A stretch of DNA of 34,016 nucleotides. Origin: Candidatus Saccharimonadota bacterium. GTDB lineage: Bacteria > Patescibacteriota > Saccharimonadia > Saccharimonadales > Saccharimonadaceae. Position 1 is the stretch's first letter. Each line of letters starts with the position of its first letter. The DNA is taken from the NCBI GenBank assembly GCA_018064165.1, contig JAGOZV010000001.1, forward strand, positions 1 through 34,016. Reading direction: 5' to 3'. Positions 23,018 to 29,532 of this stretch are shown here, in pieces. A program made the position numbers and the translations under genes. Below the pieces are notes generated by a model. That model was not told where the DNA came from, ran no database searches, and saw only the letters and a program-made list of their open reading frames with translations.

Positions 23018-23538
23018 TATTTTACTCCTTCTTTTAGTATTTTCTCTGAGACGTCTAAGATTGACTGCCTCTCTTCGACACTTATGTTCAACATCCCCAA
23101 GCCTCTATCGAACCAAGCCCCATCAGCGATAAGTCGAACAGTCATCAATGCAGACCGCCTAGTAATGTCCGTAATATCGTAAAAGTTGAACCAAGCTTCA
23201 ATCTGTTTAGCCCATTTAGCGTAAAGCTCATCTTTTAATTTGTAGTCAGCCATAAAGGCGAAATCTGATGAGTCTATTTCGTCAGACATTGCATACCTAA
23301 GGTAAGTCATCATCCTGTCTTCGGCGTTAGGTTTAGCAGGAGTTGCGTCAAGCATTAATTGCCATCTTTCTACGACATCATTCACAAGACCCATCATAAG
23401 CGATTTTTTTGTAGGATAGTGATGCACTAGTCCTGCTTTAGTTAATCCTATATCACGAGCGACGGAATCAAGCGAAACCGTTTCCCCGTTTTTTATACGT
23501 TCCTGTGCAGCTTTAATAATATCTTTTTTCTGAATCAT
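23017..23538 (-). CDS. TetR-family repressor of the SMR operon
   Basis: 173 residues. The N-terminal HTH spans about residues 20-42 (SLDSVARDIGLTKAGLVHHY, then PTKKSLMMGLV), the usual TetR pattern; the rest is a helical ligand-binding domain with several aromatic residues (WQLMLDATPAKP, AWFNFYDITD). TetR proteins leave their operator when a drug binds. It is the first gene of the leftward drug-export operon, and a perfect 20-bp palindrome lies 2 bp ahead of its ATG, so it very likely represses itself and both pumps. Confidence 0.93.
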   Translation of the reverse strand: MIQKKDIIKAAQERIKNGETVSLDSVARDIGLTKAGLVHHYPTKKSLMMGLVNDVVERWQLMLDATPAKPNAEDRMMTYLRYAMSDEIDSSDFAFMADYKLKDELYAKWAKQIEAWFNFYDITDITRRSALMTVRLIADGAWFDRGLGMLNISVEERQSILDVSEKILKEGVK

Positions 23539-23540
23539 AA

Positions 23541-23560
23541 TACCATACTACCGTATGGTA
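23541..23560. promoter_or_regulatory. TetR operator
   Basis: TACCATAC (23541-23548), spacer TACC, GTATGGTA (23553-23560): perfect 8-bp inverted arms immediately ahead of the TetR start codon. Binding here would block transcription or translation start of the whole operon. Confidence 0.7.
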
Positions 23561-23648
23561 GGTTTATTAACAATATAATCTTTGGACGGTATTTATTTAT
23601 ATCAAGTTACGATATTACTTGTAATGATGGTTTGAACTTCTTTAACTA

Positions 23649-23658
23649 GGGTGTACCA
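23649..23658 (+). repeat. attR core
   Basis: GGGTGTACCA, an exact copy of the tRNA-Arg 3' end. Left of it (23602-23648, minus strand) the recombinase frame would continue to a TGA in the circular form; right of it lies a tRNA-type terminator. Confidence 0.75.
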
Positions 23659-23662
23659 AATT

Positions 23663-23692
23663 AGTTTGCTATTTGAAAAAGCAAACTTTTTT
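23663..23692 (+). terminator. Stranded terminator, probably the original one of tRNA-Arg
   Basis: AGTTTGCT/AGCAAACT stem (23663-23670 and 23680-23687), 9-nt loop and a T-run. It begins 4 nt after the attR core, with no gene directly ahead that would need it. Confidence 0.75.
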
Positions 23693-23712
23693 AATATATA
23701 ATAAATATATCT

Positions 23713-23802
23713 GGAGAGGTGCAGGAGTGGTTGAACTGGCTTGTCTCGAAAACAAGTGAGCCGGCAACGGTTCCGAGGGTTCGAATCCCTCTCTCTCCGC
23801 CA
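23713..23802 (+). tRNA. tRNA-Ser (anticodon CGA)
   Basis: 90-nt type II tRNA: acceptor GGAGAGG, anticodon loop CTCGAAA with CGA, long variable arm, T-arm GGTTCGAATCC, encoded CCA. It reads UCG. It is very similar to tRNA-Ser(TGA) at 13971, outside the anticodon arm and parts of the D-arm. The HIT gene starts 11 nt later, so it may share the transcript. Confidence 0.95.
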
Positions 23803-23813
23803 GAAGGAAAAAT

Positions 23814-24209
23814 ATGAATAAATCAATTTTTACGAAAATAATTGAGGGAGAAATCCCCAGCTATAAAATTTATGAAGACGAAAAAACTTATGCTTTTTTA
23901 GATATACATCCTGTAACACAAGGTCATGTTTTAGTGGTTCCAAAAAATCAGGTAGAATTTTTATGGGATCTTCCAGATGAAGATTACCTTGCTGTTATGA
24001 AAACGTCTAAAAAACTGGCTAAACATCTTCGCTCTAAACTTAATGTTCCTTATATTGGTGAAAAAGTTGTTGGTACAGATGTACCTCATGCTCATGTGCA
24101 TCTTATACCCTTCTCTCAGTCGCATGAATTTCACGGACGACAAGATCTTGATGCTGAAATAAAGCACAACGAACTTTCAGAACTATGTAATAAACTTCTA
24201 ATAAAGTAA
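23814..24209 (+). CDS. HIT-family nucleotide hydrolase (HinT-like)
   Basis: 131 residues with the histidine triad H92-x-H94-x-H96 followed by LIPF, and the family opening SIFTKIIEGEIPSYKIYED and the LDIHPVTQGHVLVVPK strand. These enzymes split purine nucleoside phosphoramidates or adenylated intermediates, acting as housekeeping clean-up enzymes. AAGGA lies before the ATG, and the gene follows tRNA-Ser(CGA) by only 11 nt, a probable tRNA-mRNA cotranscript. There is no terminator between them. Confidence 0.94.
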   Translation: MNKSIFTKIIEGEIPSYKIYEDEKTYAFLDIHPVTQGHVLVVPKNQVEFLWDLPDEDYLAVMKTSKKLAKHLRSKLNVPYIGEKVVGTDVPHAHVHLIPFSQSHEFHGRQDLDAEIKHNELSELCNKLLIK

Positions 24210-24227
24210 ATAAACAACACTATATAC

Positions 24228-24256
24228 TTGACAAATAATAAAGCATATGCTAATAT
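24228..24256 (+). promoter_or_regulatory. Near-consensus promoter of the small exported protein
   Basis: TTGACA (24228-24233), exactly 17 bp, TAATAT (24251-24256). This is one of the two best -35/-10 pairs in the window. Confidence 0.75.
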
Positions 24257-24310
24257 TGTTTTAGTATTCAATTGAAACAAATATAAAGAATACAAAACAA
24301 AGACAAAAAT

Positions 24311-24640
24311 ATGAACCAAACATTTTTACAATTAACAACACTACCACTTCTTATCTCTTCTTTAATGGGAATAATGATACACGAAACGCATTTAGATAGT
24401 GCAATAACAAAAATTGTTGCGAGCAAGAACAGTAATGCAATTGTTAAATCGGAAGTTTCATCACGAATGCCTCATGTGCATGCTCATGAGAAGCCAATGC
24501 TTGAAAATATGAGAGCTTTAAATTCTGGCCGTAATAATGCAAAGAGAAATAAAGGCGAAAACGAGAAAAAATATATTATCCAAAAGCGTAGTTCTTCTAG
24601 ATCAATGTCCTCTGACGGAATATTTTGGCCGACAGAATAA
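24311..24640 (+). CDS. Unknown small exported or membrane-anchored basic protein
   Basis: 109 residues. The N-terminus has one hydrophobic helix (about 5-22, FLQLTTLPLLISSLMGIMI) that may be a signal anchor. The rest is polar and basic with a His-rich patch (PHVHAHEKP, about residues 54-62) that could bind metal, and a Lys/Arg/Ser-rich end. No family is recognised. A strong promoter precedes it and a perfect hairpin terminator follows, so it appears to be a highly expressed single gene. There is a leader of about 45 nt but no clear Shine-Dalgarno site. A role at the cell surface is a guess. Confidence 0.6.
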   Translation: MNQTFLQLTTLPLLISSLMGIMIHETHLDSAITKIVASKNSNAIVKSEVSSRMPHVHAHEKPMLENMRALNSGRNNAKRNKGENEKKYIIQKRSSSRSMSSDGIFWPTE

Positions 24641-24672
24641 AATAAAATGACCTCGAAAGAGGTTATTTTATT
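24641..24672. terminator. Bidirectional terminator between the small gene and valS
   Basis: 14-bp stem AATAAAATGACCTC/GAGGTTATTTTATT with a GAAA tetraloop and one G-T pair. A/T-rich arms supply a T-run in either direction. Confidence 0.85.
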
Positions 24673-24682
24673 ATTACAAGTT

Positions 24683-27229
24683 TTATAAAACGTTTAGTTC
24701 AGCAACAAGTTTGTCAACCAGTAGCTTTTTTTCTGACAACTGTTTCTTGCTTTCTTCCACTAAATTAGCGGGAGCTTTTTCTGTGTATGATTTGTTGTCT
24801 AGGCGAGCTTCTAAGTTTTTAATTTGATGACGTACCTCTTGAATGCGAATTTCTAGATTTGTTTGATGCTCGTAGAGAGTCTTTTTATCTACATCTAACC
24901 ACGCTTCCCTGCCACTTGCAGCAAGCCTTAATCCTTTTGGCTGATCAACTTTTTTCACTTCGTTTACGCGCGTTAACTGCTTTATTAAATTGGCGTGTTC
25001 GTGAACAAGCGTGTCATTTTCGTATAAAATATCATATTTTTTATTGCCTGGAAGTTCGGCTGTAACGTATCTTGTCTCGGTTACTAGTTTTTTAATACGT
25101 TTAAATTGAGCGGCGGAAATTTCATTGTAAGCTAAAGGTTCTGGCCAAGATGCGGTAATTAACAGACTATTTTGCCAAGGAATATTTTGCCAGATCGTTT
25201 CTGTTACGAAGGGTGCAAATGGATGGGCAATTATTAATGATGTTTCAAGGACCCATGCTAGTACAGGTGGGTTAATTTCATTTTTGCTTGCCTCTATATA
25301 CCAGTCTGCTACAGAATCCCAAATTGTATGGTAAATAGTTTCAGTTGCTTCAGCGAATCGGTAATTGTCTATTTGATTATTTAAAATAGCTATTGCATCG
25401 TTTAATTCTTTGACAATCCAATGATCGGCAATTGATTCAGGGGTGGGTGCGGTAGGTTTATAGCCTTCAGGTATTTTTTCACCGATGAAACGAGAAATAT
25501 TCCAAAGCTTATTGCAAAAGTTGCGTGCAGCAATTACTTTGTCTGTACTGAAGGCTTGATTCTGTGCAGCTGAACGATTAGAAACAATACCCATTCTTAA
25601 AGCGTCTGAGCCGTACTGTGACAGCGTTTCCATTGGATTGACGACATTTCCTTTACTCTTGCTCATTTTCTTGCCGTGAGGGTCTAGAACGAGGCCATTT
25701 AAGTATACTTCTTTAAAGGGAACTTTTCCTGTTGTGTAAAGACCAAGCATAATCATTCGCGTAACCCATGCATAAAGAATATCGGCCCCTGTCTCCATTA
25801 CAGATAGAGGATAAAATTTTGCTAATTCCCCACCATCTAAATAATCTGTAGTTATATATGGCCACTGACCACTGCTAAACCACGTATCAAAAGTGTCTTC
25901 ATCGCGGCGATAGGTTTTGCCATTAACAAGAATGGTTTTTTCATCGACATTCCTATTAAATATCCAATCTGTAGGATCGTCGACGTTTTGGAAAGCAGGA
26001 ATTGGAATCCCCCATGGTATTTGTCTGGAGATATTCCAGTCTTTCAACTCTTTTAAGTATTGAATAGCCACACGTTTTTTGCTAGTTGGTATCATTTTAA
26101 TTTCATTATTTTCTAGCGCCCTAATTGCTTTTTCAGCCAGAGGTTTAGTGTGTATAAACCACTGCTCTTTAAGAAGGGGTTGTATAGGTTTATCGCTTTT
26201 GTAGTCGTATCCAACGGTGTGAACAATTGGTTTCTCGCCACGAAGAAGTTGCTCAGACTTTAGCGCTATTAGGGTTCTTTTCCGTGCTTCTTCTGGTGTT
26301 AAGCCAGTAAATTCACCTGGTACATTTGTCATTTTTCCATCGAAACCGATTATTTGACGTTTTTCTAATCCGTGCCTCTCCCCTACTTCAAAATCATTTG
26401 GATCGTGAGCTGGTGTAATTTTTACAGCACCTGTACCATAGTTTGGATCTACATATGAATCTGCTATAACCGGTATTTCTCTGTCTGTTAATGGAAGCAA
26501 TACGCGCGTACCTATTAGATCTTTATATCGTTCATCATCTGGATGAACAGCTATGGCGGTATCTCCGAACATCGTTTCGGGACGAGTTGTGGCAACGATG
26601 ATTTCGCCTATTTTGTCGTAAGTTGGATAAGCAATATTCCAAAGAGTCCCCTTCTCTTCCTTATATTTTACCTCTATGTCTGAATAGCTAGTTTGATAAG
26701 TTGTACTATAGTTAACAATCCTCTCACCCCTGTAAATTAAGCCTTCTCGCCACATTTTTTCAAAGGTATCATAAACTGTGAAAATTACTTTTTCATCGAG
26801 CGTGAAGGTAAGATTATTCCAATCTGCACTTAACCCTAATGCGCGTAGCTGAAGCTCCATATTGCCTCGTTGCTCTTGTACAAAATTCCAAACCTGGCTA
26901 TACAGCTGCTCTCGGGTAAAATCAAACCGACTCTCCCCTTTTTCCTGTAAAATTTTGTCGTAAACAACCCAAGTTTCGAAACCTGCGTGGTCGGCACCCG
27001 GTATGTATTCAGTGCTATACCCTTTCATCCGGTGGTATCTAATCAAAATATCTTGTATAGCAAGCGTTAATGCGTGTCCGACATGAAGATTGCCATTAGC
27101 GTTTGGTGGAGGCATAACAATTGAGTACGGCTCGCCTGTTTCCGATGGTTCAAAGGCGGAGCTATTTTCCCAGAGACCGTAAATTTCTGGCTCGTATAGA
27201 TTTGGTTCATAAGATTTTGGTAATTTCAT
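24683..27229 (-). CDS. valS: Valyl-tRNA synthetase
   Basis: 848 residues from the ATG at 27229 (MKLPKSYEPNLYEPEIYGLW), which matches the usual ValRS start; the frame extends to a TTG at 27289, but that extension has no family features. Class I motifs are present: NANGNLHVGHAL (HIGH type) near residue 44 and KKMSKSKGNVV (KMSKS type), plus the editing domain (ATTRPETMFGDTAIAVHP), an anticodon-binding domain and the C-terminal coiled coil typical of ValRS. It charges tRNA-Val. A roughly 90-nt leader separates its TATAAT (27327-27332, minus strand) from the ATG; no T-box pattern is seen. Confidence 0.96.
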   Translation of the reverse strand: MKLPKSYEPNLYEPEIYGLWENSSAFEPSETGEPYSIVMPPPNANGNLHVGHALTLAIQDILIRYHRMKGYSTEYIPGADHAGFETWVVYDKILQEKGESRFDFTREQLYSQVWNFVQEQRGNMELQLRALGLSADWNNLTFTLDEKVIFTVYDTFEKMWREGLIYRGERIVNYSTTYQTSYSDIEVKYKEEKGTLWNIAYPTYDKIGEIIVATTRPETMFGDTAIAVHPDDERYKDLIGTRVLLPLTDREIPVIADSYVDPNYGTGAVKITPAHDPNDFEVGERHGLEKRQIIGFDGKMTNVPGEFTGLTPEEARKRTLIALKSEQLLRGEKPIVHTVGYDYKSDKPIQPLLKEQWFIHTKPLAEKAIRALENNEIKMIPTSKKRVAIQYLKELKDWNISRQIPWGIPIPAFQNVDDPTDWIFNRNVDEKTILVNGKTYRRDEDTFDTWFSSGQWPYITTDYLDGGELAKFYPLSVMETGADILYAWVTRMIMLGLYTTGKVPFKEVYLNGLVLDPHGKKMSKSKGNVVNPMETLSQYGSDALRMGIVSNRSAAQNQAFSTDKVIAARNFCNKLWNISRFIGEKIPEGYKPTAPTPESIADHWIVKELNDAIAILNNQIDNYRFAEATETIYHTIWDSVADWYIEASKNEINPPVLAWVLETSLIIAHPFAPFVTETIWQNIPWQNSLLITASWPEPLAYNEISAAQFKRIKKLVTETRYVTAELPGNKKYDILYENDTLVHEHANLIKQLTRVNEVKKVDQPKGLRLAASGREAWLDVDKKTLYEHQTNLEIRIQEVRHQIKNLEARLDNKSYTEKAPANLVEESKKQLSEKKLLVDKLVAELNVL

Positions 27230-27326
27230 AACTATTTTTTTAAAAGTTTCCTCTGTTATCGGTGATTTCACGTGAATTTTTGCACGCAATATTTAACAAT
27301 AAGGACTCCACATACTCCTCCCTGTA

Positions 27327-27350
27327 ATTATATCACATTTTTGGTATAAT
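27327..27350. promoter_or_regulatory. Overlapping divergent promoters of valS and the FemAB gene
   Basis: Minus-strand TATAAT at 27327-27332 drives valS; plus-strand TATAAT at 27345-27350 lies 8 nt before the FemAB ATG, making that message leaderless. The two -10 boxes are only 12 bp apart, so polymerase binding at one would hinder the other. Confidence 0.6.
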
Positions 27351-27358
27351 ATGTCTAT

Positions 27359-28357
27359 ATGGTAGAACTTATTGAATGCAAAAATCGTGAAGAGTGGGAT
27401 GATGATTTATTGGAAAACCAGGGCCACCCTTTTCAGTTATGGGGCTGGGGTGAAGTAAAAGCTGTTCATGGCTGGAAAACTGAACGTCTCATTATAAGAA
27501 ATAACGATGAAATAATTGGCTTTGCCCAAGTTTTGACGAAAAAATTGCCGTGGCCACTAAAAGGATTTTCATATATTCCAAGAGGTAGAGTACTAGTAAA
27601 AGAAGATTCAGATGTTTTTTATAATAAAATTGCAGAATTTATAAAAAAGAAATACAAATCTGTTGTTTTATCAATTGAACCGCATGCTTTTGAAGAGGTA
27701 AATTTACAGGGGTGGAAAAGGGTAGGACACGACAATTCAATTTTAGTAGACCAAACAATAATGATTGATTTAACGAAACCAGAAGATGAGATTTTGGCTG
27801 AAATGGGAAGAAAAACAAGACAAAGTATAAACAAGGCAAAACGAAACATAGACGAAATAAAACAAATAACAGATGACGAAGAGCTAGAAAAATGCTTAAA
27901 TATCTATGATTTAACAAGTAAAAGAGCTGGCTTTGCAATTCATTCACGTAAATACTATCAAACTGTTATGAAAGAGTTAAATAGTAACTCGCTAATCTTT
28001 GGTGCGTATATTAATAATGAACTAGTAGGCTTCTTATGGTTGGCTATAAGTGAATCTGTTGCGTACCAAATGTATAGTGGAATTAACGAGGTCGGAGCAA
28101 AAAATAGGGTAAACTATGCTTTAAGATGGCATGCTATTACTAAAGCAAAAGAGTGGGGTCTAAAAGATTATGATTTTGGAGGGTTGATGCCAGGAGGGGT
28201 TGAGTCTTTTAAAAAGGCTTGGAGTAATAAAACGACGTCTTTTGTCGGCACTTACGACAAACCTTTATCTTTATGGTATCCTCTTTGGCACAGGGGTAGG
28301 CCATTAATAAATAAACTTAATCAAAAAAGAAAAGCACTAAAGCGTAAAGTTAATTAG
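27359..28357 (+). CDS. FemAB-family peptidoglycan bridge aminoacyltransferase
   Basis: 332 residues with the double GNAT-like fold of FemABX proteins: WGEVKAVHGWK, FSYIPRGRVL, the MGRKTRQSINKAKRN segment in the middle, and DYDFGGLMPGGVESFKKAW near the end, a strongly conserved stretch. These enzymes use aminoacyl-tRNA to add amino acids to the lipid II stem peptide. The abundance of tRNA-Ser genes nearby is probably coincidental. The 3' end overlaps the convergent tsaD gene by 8 bp. Amino acid specificity cannot be predicted. Confidence 0.9.
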   Translation: MVELIECKNREEWDDDLLENQGHPFQLWGWGEVKAVHGWKTERLIIRNNDEIIGFAQVLTKKLPWPLKGFSYIPRGRVLVKEDSDVFYNKIAEFIKKKYKSVVLSIEPHAFEEVNLQGWKRVGHDNSILVDQTIMIDLTKPEDEILAEMGRKTRQSINKAKRNIDEIKQITDDEELEKCLNIYDLTSKRAGFAIHSRKYYQTVMKELNSNSLIFGAYINNELVGFLWLAISESVAYQMYSGINEVGAKNRVNYALRWHAITKAKEWGLKDYDFGGLMPGGVESFKKAWSNKTTSFVGTYDKPLSLWYPLWHRGRPLINKLNQKRKALKRKVN

Positions 28358-29453
28358 ACCAAGAGGTCTGGCTCATAGAGATAGATGGTTTTACTTCTAG
28401 CGAATATGGATCTACGGGGTCGCACGATTGCGTCATATAATAACCTAAGGTTGCTATCATTGCAGCATTATCTGTGCATAATTCTATGGGTGCGTAATTA
28501 ATGGGGATAGAAAGTTGCTGTTTAAGCTGTTTTCTTAATTCTTGATTAGCAGCTACACCACCAGCTATTACCACAGATTGAGGTTTGAATTCTTCGTAAG
28601 CTTTTAATACTTTTTGAACAAGAGTTTTTATAGCAGTATATTGAAAACTGCTTGCGAAGTTTGCTTTCATCTCTGGAGTTAAATTTTTAGAAAGTTCAAA
28701 AGAAGGGTAGGCTATGTCAACTCCTATTTCTTGTTGGACTTTCCTTAAAACAGAAGTTTTTAAACCGGAAAAACTAAAATCATATGGATTTTGCATTTTA
28801 GAGATAGGGAATTTATACCTATTCGAATCACCGTTTGGCGCAAGTTTTGAAATTGCTGGGCCACCAGGGTAGGGAAGACCTAATATTTTTGCAACTTTAT
28901 CAAAAGCTTCTCCAACAGCATCGTCTTGTGTTTGTCCTATTAATTTGTATTTTCCGTGTTTTTCAAAAAGAACAATTTGCGTGTGACCACCAGATACGAT
29001 AAGTGCTAAAATAGGGAACTTAGGCTGATTATTCGGCAGCGCATCGTTCAAACTGTTCAACTTTTCATTTTTATTGTTTTTATTATTTATTAAAAAATTG
29101 CTGTAAACATGTGCCTCTACATGATGGATAGGGTAGAGGGGTTTATTTTTCGTTATTGCCAGAGTTTTCGCCGCTAGCGTTCCTACTAATAAAGACCCTA
29201 AAAGTCCCGGAGCATAGGTAACCGCAATTGCGTCTATCTCTGACCACGTTAAGTTTGCATCTGTTAAGGCCTGATTGATTACAGGGTTTATAACTTCTAT
29301 ATGACTACGAGCTGCAATTTCAGGAATAACCCCACCATATTTAGCGTGGATGTCTATTTGAGAGTTAACAACATTACTTAGTAAATATGTTCCGTCTTCA
29401 ACTATCGCAGCTGCAGTTTCGTCGCAACTGCTTTCAATTCCAAGTATTTTCAC
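28350..29453 (-). CDS. tsaD: tRNA N6-adenosine threonylcarbamoyltransferase TsaD
   Basis: 367 residues starting at GTG (MKILGIESSCDETAAAIVED), with PEIAARSH, the metal-binding HHVEAHVYSN, LIVSGGHTQIV and the DAVGEAFDKVAKILGLPYPGGP block. TsaD completes the t6A modification of ANN-decoding tRNAs, with TsaB and TsaE. A Lys/Asn-rich insertion of about 25 residues (NNKNNKNEKLNSL region, about 123-147) is not found in compact homologues. The initiating GTG is 6 nt from a TATTAT (minus strand, 29460-29465), suggesting a leaderless message. Confidence 0.96.
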   Translation of the reverse strand: MKILGIESSCDETAAAIVEDGTYLLSNVVNSQIDIHAKYGGVIPEIAARSHIEVINPVINQALTDANLTWSEIDAIAVTYAPGLLGSLLVGTLAAKTLAITKNKPLYPIHHVEAHVYSNFLINNKNNKNEKLNSLNDALPNNQPKFPILALIVSGGHTQIVLFEKHGKYKLIGQTQDDAVGEAFDKVAKILGLPYPGGPAISKLAPNGDSNRYKFPISKMQNPYDFSFSGLKTSVLRKVQQEIGVDIAYPSFELSKNLTPEMKANFASSFQYTAIKTLVQKVLKAYEEFKPQSVVIAGGVAANQELRKQLKQQLSIPINYAPIELCTDNAAMIATLGYYMTQSCDPVDPYSLEVKPSISMSQTSWSN

Positions 29454-29459
29454 ATTTTT

Positions 29460-29465
29460 ATAATA
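29460..29465 (-). promoter_or_regulatory. -10 box of tsaD
   Basis: Minus-strand TATTAT with 6 nt before the GTG start. An alternative TATGAT lies at 29465-29470. Weak -35. Confidence 0.4.
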
Positions 29466-29471
29466 TCATAC

Positions 29472-29499
29472 TTGTAATTTCTGAAAAATAGCTTAAAAT
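29472..29499 (+). promoter_or_regulatory. Promoter of the SGNH-hydrolase surface protein
   Basis: TTGTAA (29472-29477), 16-bp spacer, TAAAAT (29494-29499), then a leader with AAGGAGG (about 29519-29525) before the ATG at 29533. The long leader with a strong ribosome site contrasts with the leaderless neighbours. Confidence 0.5.
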
Positions 29500-29532
29500 A
29501 GAATTATAAGTCGGTTTTAAGGAGGATTTCAG

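Larger units (their letters stand above)
15684..23658. mobile_element. Integrated element (about 8.0 kb) at tRNA-Arg with SMR/TetR cargo
   Basis: Bounded by a 10-bp direct repeat at the tRNA-Arg 3' end and at 23649-23658. The right copy is followed by a hairpin terminator fitting a tRNA gene that no longer stands there. Inside are a serine recombinase next to attL, a RepA-like ATPase, an XRE regulator, an HTH protein, several unknown proteins and a drug-exporter operon. No relaxase, capsid or large terminase gene is present, so it is neither a complete conjugative element nor a phage. It may be an integrative plasmid-like or satellite element. Boundaries are inferred from the repeat and gene content. 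Confidence 0.75.

Noticed and set aside
23602..23826. A leftward 74-residue open frame across tRNA-Ser(CGA) and attR
   Set aside because: Its start is tRNA antisense and not a gene. Its last codons are kept only as the predicted tail of the recombinase in the circular form.
24460..24490. Similarity of PHVHAH in the small exported protein to the HIT triad PHAHVH of its neighbour
   Set aside because: Only six residues match, the surrounding sequence is unrelated and the DNA differs; taken as chance.
27230..27320. T-box riboswitch in the valS leader
   Set aside because: The leader is only about 90 nt and lacks the T-box consensus and a terminator/antiterminator pair.
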